Program-made: the position numbers and the translations under genes
From: Bacteroidia bacterium
Lineage (GTDB): Bacteria > Bacteroidota > Bacteroidia > Flavobacteriales_D > Sanyastnellaceae
NCBI GenBank assembly: GCA_030427925.1
Contig: JAUICJ010000005.1
Coordinates: forward strand, 1 to 64,000
DNA: 64,000 nucleotides
Direction: 5' to 3'
Notes under the pieces: generated by a model
Seen by the model: the letters and a program-made list of their open reading frames with translations, nothing else
The model's database searches: none
What the model was told of the DNA's origin: nothing
Part shown: piece after piece, positions 17,059-24,033 of the stretch
Layout of the letters: the number at the start of each line of letters is the position of its first letter
How positions within the stretch are numbered: position 1 is the stretch's first letter

Positions 17059-17706
17059 ATGAAAAAATTCCATCTAGTTCTTGTCTTGCTGGGGGCTTAT
17101 TCCATGGTTTTTAGCCAAGCAGAAAACGAGCGTTGGGGATTCAACAACGTCCCCGATCACTCCACCGTCAATCAAATGTCCGGGCCGCGCTTTGGGTTCA
17201 CCTATTTATCGGAGGGCAGCACCGCGCAGTACCTCAACCGCGTGCATCAGATGGACTCGCTCGAATATTCGGAATTCGGCGCCTTGCCTTTCACTTACAC
17301 CACGCAGTACGGTTGGCAATGGGAATCGCGCTTTGCGGACACGGGCGGCCCCGTTGTTGGCTTGGTCGAATGGATTGCGCTCATCGGCGGCATGGAAAAA
17401 GGGATGTTCCTGCCATCTTTTTCCAGCTTGGTGGGAATCCGTTCGCAAAGTGGCTTCGAGTTCGCCACGGGGCCGTCGCTTTCCTTAACGGGTTTGGGCT
17501 TCGTCTTTGCGCTCGGATACAACTACACGAAGGGCGATTTGAATTTGCCCATCAACATCGCATTGGTTCCGGACAAACAAGGCCCGCGCAACTCCGGAAT
17601 GTCCGACTTGATGGGTGCACACGAAGACTTTCAAGCCATCGCCCTTCGCAACACGGGCTACCGCCTGAACCTCTCAGTCGGTTTCAACCTTCAAAAGGCA
17701 AACTGA
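17059..17706 (+). CDS. Exported outer-membrane-type protein, unknown function
   Basis: 215 residues with a clear signal peptide (KKFHLVLVLLGAYSMVFSQ). The mature part alternates polar and hydrophobic residues and ends in YRLNLSVGFNLQKAN, consistent with a small outer-membrane beta-barrel. It matches a Bacteroidota conserved-hypothetical pattern (RFGFTYLSEG, FEFATGPSLSLTGLGFVFA). TACCTTCG upstream, at about 17019, is a plausible -7 box. A hairpin with flanking A and T runs follows the stop and is shared with the convergent gene. Confidence 0.75.
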   Translation: MKKFHLVLVLLGAYSMVFSQAENERWGFNNVPDHSTVNQMSGPRFGFTYLSEGSTAQYLNRVHQMDSLEYSEFGALPFTYTTQYGWQWESRFADTGGPVVGLVEWIALIGGMEKGMFLPSFSSLVGIRSQSGFEFATGPSLSLTGLGFVFALGYNYTKGDLNLPINIALVPDKQGPRNSGMSDLMGAHEDFQAIALRNTGYRLNLSVGFNLQKAN

Positions 17707-17722
17707 CCCCCATCGAAACAAC

Positions 17723-17753
17723 AAAAAAGGCACGCCTCACAGCGTGCCTTTTT
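17723..17753. terminator. Bidirectional intrinsic terminator
   Basis: AAAAAGGCACGC and GCGTGCCTTTTT form a 12-base perfect stem around CTCACA. It lies between two convergent genes (ends at 17706 and 17771), with A/T runs suited to termination from either side. Confidence 0.88.
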
Positions 17754-17770
17754 CATTTCAAACCGTAAGG

Positions 17771-19294
17771 TCAGAGACCGGTGGGAGCTGGGCAAGCCAC
17801 TCCGAAATCCACCAAGAACAACAACATGTCGGCAATGGAAACCATGCCATCGCGGTTGATGTCACTCGGGCACGGATTCACTTGGGCCAACAAGGCGTAG
17901 GCCAAATCAACTGGATCCAAAATTCCGTTGCCATCGGTGTCTGGCGAAATCGGTGACAAGTTGAACTTGTTGACTTCATCGCCATCGCTCAACCCGTCGC
18001 CGTCGGTATCGGAATTGTTGGCATCGGTAGCGTACAACACCTCGTCATCATCGGACAAACCGTCGTCGTCCAAATCGTTGTCATCGTCCTCTTCCATGCC
18101 GTCGTCATCGCCGTCGTCATCGCCGTCGTCATCCCCATCGTCGTCGCCATCGTCGTCGCCATCGTCGTCACTGGCATAAGCCGCGAAACCAGCCTCGTAA
18201 TCGACGCACGCGGCGCTGTCCCCTGCCAAACAAGCCTCAGCCAGCGTGGCCAAATCACAAGCAGCATCCAGACCGGTTGAATCCTCCGCGCATTCCAACT
18301 GAAGCCACGCGAGGGTTTCCTCAAGGGTCCAGTCATCTTGGAGGTCGTCATCGTCCGATTCGTCATCATCATCCGATTCGTCATCATCATCCGACTCGTC
18401 GTCATCGTCTGACTCGTCGTCATCGTCCGACTCATCGTCATCATCCGACTCGTCGTCATCGTCCGACTCGTCATCGTCATCCGACTCGTCGTCATCGTCC
18501 GATTCGTCGTCGTCATAAGCGTAGCCTGCAAACGCAATGTCATAGTCAACGCACGCGGTGCTGTCGCCCGCCAAACAGGATTCAGCCAGAATCGCAAGGT
18601 CACATGCTGCATCCAATCCCGTGGAATCTTCAGCGCATTCCAACTGAAGCCAAGCGAGCGCTTCTTCCAATGTCCAGTCGCTTTGCAAATCGTCATCGGA
18701 GAAGGCGTCGTCCGAATCATCGTCCGCGTCGTCGGTTCCATCCGACGAATCATCGTCCGCGTCGTCCGTTTCATCCGTCGTGTCATCGTTGACGTCGTCG
18801 ACTCCATCGGTCGCCTCGTACGAGGCAACGAACGCGTCGAGCTCTGCACAAGCGACCGAATCTCCCGACACACAGGACATTGCCGTGGCGATCCAATCGC
18901 AGTAGGGTTCCACACCCGTGGTATCTTCAGCACATTCGACTTCCAACCAAGCGAGGAGGTCTTCAGGCGTACCACCATCAAGGGAATCATCGCCTGCAAC
19001 ATCATCACCGCCGTTGGCATCCACGTCTGTGGAATCGTTCAATTCATCCCAAGCGACCGCCCAGAGCGAGGCGCAGGATGCAGAATCTCCTGCTTGGCAT
19101 GACAGCGCCACATCCAACCAAATGCACGAATCGTCAACACCAACGGTGTCGTCCGCGCATTCCGTTTGGAGGGACGCAATCAGGTTAGACAGGTCGTCTG
19201 AAGTTTGGCCCGAAGCGTTCGGAGAGAAAAAAGACAGGCATGCGAGGACCAGGAAGGTCCCGACAAACCGGAGTTGCAGAGCGTGTGGACTCAT
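17771..19294 (-). CDS. Exported acidic protein with four Cys modules and TSP3/EF-hand C-terminus
   Basis: 507 residues from MSPHALQLRFVGTFLVLACL, a signal peptide. Four copies of a ~50-residue module start near residues 35, 110, 207 and 322. Each has cysteines spaced C-x10-C-x8-C-x7-C and the pattern CxEDxxGxxxxC, and ends in GDSxxC; copies 3 and 4 are almost identical. Between modules are acidic linkers, including nine ESDDDD units and six DDDG units. The C-terminus has TSP3 repeats (DTDGDGLSDGDEV and DTDGNGILDPVDL) and the Cys-flanked EF-hand CPSDINRDGMVSIADMLLFL. It shares this cassette with the protein at 14477-15358. There is no T9SS type A domain. The repeated module does not match a family I recognise. 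A calcium-binding surface protein is inferred. Confidence 0.75.
   Translation of the reverse strand: MSPHALQLRFVGTFLVLACLSFFSPNASGQTSDDLSNLIASLQTECADDTVGVDDSCIWLDVALSCQAGDSASCASLWAVAWDELNDSTDVDANGGDDVAGDDSLDGGTPEDLLAWLEVECAEDTTGVEPYCDWIATAMSCVSGDSVACAELDAFVASYEATDGVDDVNDDTTDETDDADDDSSDGTDDADDDSDDAFSDDDLQSDWTLEEALAWLQLECAEDSTGLDAACDLAILAESCLAGDSTACVDYDIAFAGYAYDDDESDDDDESDDDDESDDDDESDDDDESDDDDESDDDDESDDDDESDDDDESDDDDLQDDWTLEETLAWLQLECAEDSTGLDAACDLATLAEACLAGDSAACVDYEAGFAAYASDDDGDDDGDDDGDDDGDDDGDDDGMEEDDDNDLDDDGLSDDDEVLYATDANNSDTDGDGLSDGDEVNKFNLSPISPDTDGNGILDPVDLAYALLAQVNPCPSDINRDGMVSIADMLLFLVDFGVACPAPTGL
18098..18169 (-). repeat. Six 12-base units encoding DDDG
   Basis: Six tandem 12-base units encode Asp-Asp-Asp-Gly in the linker between the fourth Cys module and the TSP3 region. 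Three units share one codon arrangement and three another, suggesting duplication in blocks. Confidence 0.85.
18344..18505 (-). repeat. Nine 18-base units encoding ESDDDD
   Basis: Nine near-perfect 18-base units encode Glu-Ser-Asp-Asp-Asp-Asp between the third and fourth Cys modules. Differences between units are synonymous (GAC/GAT, TCG/TCA-type) only, so amino-acid sequence is conserved while DNA drifts. Copy number is likely to vary by slippage. Confidence 0.9.
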
Positions 19295-19426
19295 GGGAAT
19301 TGGTTTTGGTTGGTTTGCAAACTTCAGGGGGTACGTTCCCATGCACAATGACCTTGGCCCTCCGTATGTTAAGCCTACGTTAACAAGTGGCTTTCTCACT
19401 GAAAAACAGCCGGCTGCATGCCAACA

Positions 19427-20404
19427 TCACGCCACAGCAAAGCGCTGCACGGCGTTCCTGACCCCACCGGGCGAAGCCGCCGACACCTGCAGCACGTACC
19501 CTCCTCTGCCCAAACCCAAACGTACACAGTCGAGTTCAATGCGGTGGTTCCCCGCAGCAAACGGGTGCGATGGTGCTTGATGAACGCACCGCCCTTGCAG
19601 ATCGAATACGCGCCAGCTCACCTCCGCGGGATGCCAAAGCGTCAGCGGGAAGGCGGTGCGGTCGGTGCACGGGTTGGGGGCGTTCGGGTGGAGCACCATG
19701 AGCTGGGCAGTTTGGGCCTCCTCATAGCCGACGCCCACGAGCCCCTCCCCTTCCACGGTCGCTTCGAAGGTGCTCACGTATTCCCCAGCGGCACCGTCCC
19801 ATTCGAGGCTCGCCACTTGCAACGCATAGCCATCCGCAAACACCCCGTCTTGGTCGGCCGTCATCGGGTCCGGACCCGAGGGATACAACGCGGCGTGATC
19901 GAGATGGGCTTGGACGATCGCGTCATGCGGCCAGGTCCACTGGGAAACTGCGCTGTACGCGCTGCTGACATGGACTTGGAAATGCACGTGGGTCACGCGC
20001 CCGGGGTACCAGCCGGGCACGATGGTGAGGAACTCGCATTCGCCGTTTTCGTCCGTGATTTGGTAGCCTCGGCAATGGGTCAAACCCGCCTGCGTGCCGT
20101 ACCCCGAGTAATTTCCATTCGCATCGCAATGCCAAACATTCACCCGCACCCCCACCATCGGCTCGCAGTTGTCCGCCCCCATGATCCGGACCTTTTGGCG
20201 CAGCGGCACGCCCGTCCGATCCTCCCGAATGTCCTGCCGAAAGTAGTACGTGTTGTCCGTGAGGTCGAGCGGAAACGGACCGGCGGTTTCGCTCGGAATC
20301 AGCACGCAATTGCTCGCTCTGCCGCCAGCTGTTGAACGGGCAAACGCCTGCAGCGGAAGCATCGTGGCACCGCCCACGGCCGAAAGGAATTGAGATCGCT
20401 TCAT
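19427..20404 (-). CDS. T9SS-secreted intradiol ring-cleavage dioxygenase
   Basis: 325 residues from ATG 20404. The N-terminus MKRSQFLSAVGGATML with FARS resembles a Tat-like signal (KRSQFL instead of RRxFL). The core matches intradiol dioxygenases: SETAGPFPLDL near residue 38; NVWHCDANGNYSGYG with ligand Tyr99; FLTIVPGWYPGR with Tyr133; and THVHF with His139 and His141. This Tyr2His2 set binds ferric iron. Substrates in the family are catechols or protocatechuate. The C-terminal ~85 residues form a T9SS-type sorting domain (HPNAPNPCTDRTAF, then VFDLQGRCVH and LGRGGYVLQVSA). The gene is divergent from a cupredoxin-fasciclin gene. An extracellular aromatic-cleaving oxygenase is the inference. 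Confidence 0.87.
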   Translation of the reverse strand: MKRSQFLSAVGGATMLPLQAFARSTAGGRASNCVLIPSETAGPFPLDLTDNTYYFRQDIREDRTGVPLRQKVRIMGADNCEPMVGVRVNVWHCDANGNYSGYGTQAGLTHCRGYQITDENGECEFLTIVPGWYPGRVTHVHFQVHVSSAYSAVSQWTWPHDAIVQAHLDHAALYPSGPDPMTADQDGVFADGYALQVASLEWDGAAGEYVSTFEATVEGEGLVGVGYEEAQTAQLMVLHPNAPNPCTDRTAFPLTLWHPAEVSWRVFDLQGRCVHQAPSHPFAAGNHRIELDCVRLGLGRGGYVLQVSAASPGGVRNAVQRFAVA

Positions 20405-20485
20405 GCACAAGGATAGCCATTGAACTCATTTCATCGTGAAGTGTTTTCTTAATGTCACACAAACACCCCATATCCACTCGAACCG

Positions 20486-22702
20486 ATGCTGCGCTGTACT
20501 GCTCTTTGTTTGGCCCTTGCGGCTCTGCTCCCGCTTTCCACCTCGGCTCAATGCGAAGCGACTTCGACCGTTTACCTCACGGATTACCTCTTCACACCGG
20601 ATTTCCTCACCGTGAACGTGGGGGACACCGTGGCGTTCGTCAACGCGGACGGGATCCACAACGTGGACGGCACGGCGGCAACGAACCCGGTGCCGTTTTT
20701 CCTCGATGAAGTGGAGGGCGACATCGAGGGCGTGTGCATGGGCACGGTGGTGTTCGACACCCCCGGCACGTACACGTACGAGTCGTCCATCGGGGTGCAG
20801 CCCGAGTTGGGCATGACCGGGACCATCGTGGTGGATGCGGTGACGTTGACGGATCGGCTGTTCGAATTCTGGGGCGGCGGCGAACTGGAGGCGTTGGACG
20901 CGTTCCTCTCGAGCTACGTGTTCACGGCGTATTTCAGTTCGAGCTTCTTGCAAGGGTCGGAGAATCCGGGGTGGCTGGGCGACGTCGATTTGGATGGCAA
21001 TGAGCCGTTTACGGTGTTCGTACCGGTGGATGACGCGGTGGGCGAGCTGATGGAGCTGATGAACTTGGGCCAGTTCGACCTGGCCGCGTTTTACGACATG
21101 CCAGCGGCGTTGCGCTATCACATCGTGCCCGGGGTGGTTTTGGCCTCGGACCTCGAAGATGGCATGGTGCTGCCCACGGTGGAAGGCCAAAACCTGTCCA
21201 TCACCCTCACCGACGGCGGCGCCTTCGTCAACGACGCGCAGATCCTCACCACGGACCTCACTGCGTTCAACGGTGTGCTGCACCTGATCGACAAAATCCT
21301 CGCGCCCCCCGGCTACCCCAGCGCGACGACGTGGGACGCCATCGTGCAGAGCCCCGACCACACCATCTTCGAGCAGGCGCTCCTCAACGAGGGGCTCGAC
21401 GAGGCCCTGCGCGGCCAGCCCATTCTGAACGACAACGAGCCCGCCGAAGGACCGTTCACGGTCTTCGCCCCGACGGACGACGCCTTCATCGCGTTCGCAG
21501 AGGAAAACGGTTTCGCGAGCGTGGAAGCGCTCCTGAGTTCGCAGTTCATGGACGACATCGTATCTACCCATTTGGTGGAAGCCGAATATGCCAGCGGAGA
21601 TTTGTTCAATGGCCAAACCCTCATTTCCTACAACAACACCCCCGTCAACATCGCGGTCAACGCGGAAGGCATCGCGGCGAACACGGCCGCGGTCAGCACC
21701 CCTGACATCCTCGCCTACAACGGCGTCGTGCACTCCCTCGGCGAAGTCATGCCGTTCGCCTTCCCACCCGCCGAAGGCACGTGCGGCAGCTGGACGGTCA
21801 ACCTGTTTTCGGACGCCGATTGGGGGCCCGGTTGGGGCGGCTCCATCCTCAGCGTATTCGCGGACGGCAACCTCATCGCCTCCGAGACGAAGACCACGAA
21901 CGGCCCGGAGTCCTTCTCCATTCCCGTCGATGAAAACACGCGGGTCGACTTCGTGTTCGTTTTCGGGGGAGAGACGGGCGCCTACGGTTACGACGTGGTC
22001 GATGGCAGCGGCGACCTGCTCTTCAGCTCGGCGGGTTCCGTGAACTTCAACGGCCTGACCACGCCTCCTCGGAGCGTCTACGGCCTGAAGCCGTGTGGCG
22101 AGGCGCCGAGCTGCGGGTTCGTTGAAATCGCGTTCACGGACCAGTCACAAGACGGCTGGTTCGGAGGCAACCTAGCGGTTTACTCGGGGCCGGAATTGGA
22201 AGCCAACGTCTTCTTCAACCCCGACTTCGATGGCGACGGGTTCGCCGACTACCTACCGTTCTCGGAGCGTCGGGTGCTCGTGGCGGTGGAGGAAGGCGAA
22301 GTGAATTTCGTCGTGAACCCGCCCGGGGCCTTTGCGGAGCTTTGCGGGTACGTGGTGCGCGACCCCGAGGGGAATGTGGTGGTGGACGAAACGAGCACGA
22401 CGGAAGCGCCGCCGAGCACGTACGGGGTTGAAATTTGTGCGACGTCGTCCGTGGACGATGCGGAAGGGGGTTCCCTGAATTTGTTTCCGAATCCGGTGGG
22501 GGATTTGGCCCAAATCACAGGGCTCCACCCCACAGACAACTGGGAAATCGAAGTGCGCAGCATCGACGGGAAAGTGGTCCACCGCCAACGCGGCACCGGC
22601 CCCACGGCCCTCCACCTCGCCCACTTACAGGCCGGTTTCTACACCCTACGCCTCAGCCGGCCCAACGCACTCGACGCGACCCTGCAGTTCATCAAAGGCT
22701 GA
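20486..22702 (+). CDS. Exported cupredoxin-like and fasciclin-domain protein with T9SS domain
   Basis: 738 residues. A signal peptide (LCLALAALLPLSTSAQ) is followed at about residues 24-118 by a plastocyanin-like domain (DYLFTPDFLTVNVGDTVAFV, then GIHNVDG and PGTYTYES). His in IHN and the later GVCMGTV region could form a type-1 copper site, though not all ligands are evident. Two fasciclin (FAS1) domains follow at about 120-275 and 278-430 (FTVFVPVDDAVGELM and FTVFAPTDDAFIAFAEENG, each ending in FNGVLHLIDKIL or YNGVVHSLGEVM). A beta-rich region precedes the terminal type A domain (NLFPNPVGDLAQITGL, LQAGFYTLRLSR). It is probably an adhesive, cell-surface protein. The start is 81 bases from the divergent dioxygenase gene. 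Confidence 0.87.
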   Translation: MLRCTALCLALAALLPLSTSAQCEATSTVYLTDYLFTPDFLTVNVGDTVAFVNADGIHNVDGTAATNPVPFFLDEVEGDIEGVCMGTVVFDTPGTYTYESSIGVQPELGMTGTIVVDAVTLTDRLFEFWGGGELEALDAFLSSYVFTAYFSSSFLQGSENPGWLGDVDLDGNEPFTVFVPVDDAVGELMELMNLGQFDLAAFYDMPAALRYHIVPGVVLASDLEDGMVLPTVEGQNLSITLTDGGAFVNDAQILTTDLTAFNGVLHLIDKILAPPGYPSATTWDAIVQSPDHTIFEQALLNEGLDEALRGQPILNDNEPAEGPFTVFAPTDDAFIAFAEENGFASVEALLSSQFMDDIVSTHLVEAEYASGDLFNGQTLISYNNTPVNIAVNAEGIAANTAAVSTPDILAYNGVVHSLGEVMPFAFPPAEGTCGSWTVNLFSDADWGPGWGGSILSVFADGNLIASETKTTNGPESFSIPVDENTRVDFVFVFGGETGAYGYDVVDGSGDLLFSSAGSVNFNGLTTPPRSVYGLKPCGEAPSCGFVEIAFTDQSQDGWFGGNLAVYSGPELEANVFFNPDFDGDGFADYLPFSERRVLVAVEEGEVNFVVNPPGAFAELCGYVVRDPEGNVVVDETSTTEAPPSTYGVEICATSSVDDAEGGSLNLFPNPVGDLAQITGLHPTDNWEIEVRSIDGKVVHRQRGTGPTALHLAHLQAGFYTLRLSRPNALDATLQFIKG

Positions 22703-22704
22703 GG

Positions 22705-22881
22705 TCATTTCCCGCGAACGAGCTGGATCACCCAGGCAACCAGTCCGATCACGACCAAGGCCACCCCGGCATTGAATGCCGTTTCAGCACCCATGAGGTG
22801 ATTCAATTTGAAGGCGAGGCCGGTCAGGAGCAACGCGCATCCCAACAGCCCGAGAATTAAGGCGGTTTTCGATGGTTTCAT
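22705..22881 (-). CDS. Small two-helix membrane protein, paralogue of the one at 16690
   Basis: 58 residues: MKPSKTALILGLLGCALLL, then TGLAFKLNHLMGAETAFNAG and a second helix VALVVIGLVAWVIQLV ending RGK. It shares GxAFKLNxxMxAExxFNxGV with the 68-residue protein at 16690-16896. The reading frame is complete, and TATCTTGT lies six bases upstream of the ATG, a good -7 match. It is convergent with the fasciclin gene, with two bases between the stops. The role is unknown. Confidence 0.72.
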   Translation of the reverse strand: MKPSKTALILGLLGCALLLTGLAFKLNHLMGAETAFNAGVALVVIGLVAWVIQLVRGK

Positions 22882-22896
22882 ACGGACAAGATAACT

Positions 22897-23973
22897 TCAA
22901 TTCCAAGGCCCACCGCGCCGCACGTTCACCAGCACCTCCCCGTCCAGCCGATACAGCCCGCCCGTCAGCCCAAACCACATCCGCCCCGCACGATCTTGGT
23001 AAATGGAATTGCAGCCGAAGTGAAAGTCAGGAAGCTCGGGTTCGGTGCGCGTGAACGCTTGGAACGTTTCGCCGTCGTACCGGTAGATGCATTCGAACGT
23101 GGCCCCGATCCACACGTTCCCGTTGCGGTCTTCGTACACGGAATAGATTTCGTTCCCCGTTAAGCCGGGAACGTCGGGGAACGTGGTGACCGTTTCGCCG
23201 TCCCAACGGCACAGGGCGCCGCGCTTTTCCTGCGGATCAAGGTGCCAATGGAAGCAGCTGAGCCACAGGTTGCCTTCACGGTCTTCGAGGTGCACCGACA
23301 CGTTGTTCGTGGGCAGCCCGTCCGCCGTGGTAAGCTGATGGAACGCCTCGCCGTCCCAGCGGTAAGCGCCTTGATCGGACGTGCCAAACCACAGGTCGCC
23401 GCCCCGCGTTTCGCACAGGTTCATGGGCTCGTAGCCGGTGCGGTTCGTACGCGGCAGGCTGATTTCAGGCAATGGAAACGGCTCGAACTCCCCGTTCACG
23501 TCGCGGTGGAACTGGCCGTTCGATTGGACCCAAAGGGCGCCACTGGCGTCGAAAAACGGACCGACAGGATTGGGCGGGAAGCCGACGGGATGCTCGGCCC
23601 TGCGCAATGCCGTCCCGTCCCACTTCATCAGCGCAGACGCCCCGCCCATGTCCTCCTCTGCTGACACGAACCACAACACGCCCTCTGGATCGAGCGTCAA
23701 GCCGGTCACGCGATCGCCCACCAAGCCATCTGCTGCATGGAAGGAGCGCAACGACATCCCGTCCCACCGCATGGCACCGCTCGCTACGGAACCGATCCAC
23801 AGGTTGCCGTCAGCATCTTCAATCGGCCCCAATGGGTATTCGGCTACCTGAAGTTGGGCGGCGGCATCAAACGGCGTCGGAGCCCCATCAGTGGCCACTG
23901 AGTCCGCAGAGGAAGGGGCGCTTTCGCATCCCAGCGCCGGCCATGCGAGCAGGCACAAGAGGATTCGCATCAT
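22897..23973 (-). CDS. Beta-propeller (Reg_prop-like) lipoprotein
   Basis: 358 residues. Signal MMRILLCLLAWPALGC carries a lipobox (ALGC), so the protein is lipidated. The rest is a series of ~45-residue propeller blades with the two-component-regulator propeller signature: DGNLWIGSVASGAMRWDG, PEGVLWFV, GGDLWFGTSDQGAYRWDG, EGNLWLSC, NGNVWIGATFECIYRYDG and AGRMWFGLTGGLYRLDG. In Bacteroidota such blades form the periplasmic sensor of hybrid two-component systems; here no kinase domain follows, and none lies nearby. It may be a free-standing ligand-binding propeller. A perfect -7 element lies 17 bases upstream of the start. Confidence 0.85.
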   Translation of the reverse strand: MMRILLCLLAWPALGCESAPSSADSVATDGAPTPFDAAAQLQVAEYPLGPIEDADGNLWIGSVASGAMRWDGMSLRSFHAADGLVGDRVTGLTLDPEGVLWFVSAEEDMGGASALMKWDGTALRRAEHPVGFPPNPVGPFFDASGALWVQSNGQFHRDVNGEFEPFPLPEISLPRTNRTGYEPMNLCETRGGDLWFGTSDQGAYRWDGEAFHQLTTADGLPTNNVSVHLEDREGNLWLSCFHWHLDPQEKRGALCRWDGETVTTFPDVPGLTGNEIYSVYEDRNGNVWIGATFECIYRYDGETFQAFTRTEPELPDFHFGCNSIYQDRAGRMWFGLTGGLYRLDGEVLVNVRRGGPWN

Positions 23974-23990
23974 GGAACGGGTTTTGGGTT

Positions 23991-24029
23991 CAAAGGTATG
24001 GCCGGGACTTCCGATGCACCCTACCTTGC
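23991..24029. promoter_or_regulatory. Back-to-back -7 elements of a divergent promoter
   Basis: The minus strand reads TACCTTTG (complement of 23991-23998), a perfect TAnnTTTG for the propeller lipoprotein gene. The plus strand reads TACCTTGC at 24022-24029 for the glycosyltransferase gene, five bases from its ATG at 24034. Only 23 bases separate the two boxes, so both promoters cannot easily be occupied together. No convincing -33 TTG is seen for either. Confidence 0.5.
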
Positions 24030-24033
24030 CGAC

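Noticed and set aside
14771-18505. Regular repeats considered as a CRISPR array
   Set aside because: Units are tandem, without unique spacers, in frame inside signal-peptide proteins, and no cas genes are nearby.
19360-19425. Inverted repeat GTTAA...TTAAC and a CAGCCGGCTG palindrome after the dioxygenase gene
   Set aside because: The arms are only 4-5 bases and the palindrome leaves almost no loop; too weak to call a terminator or an operator.
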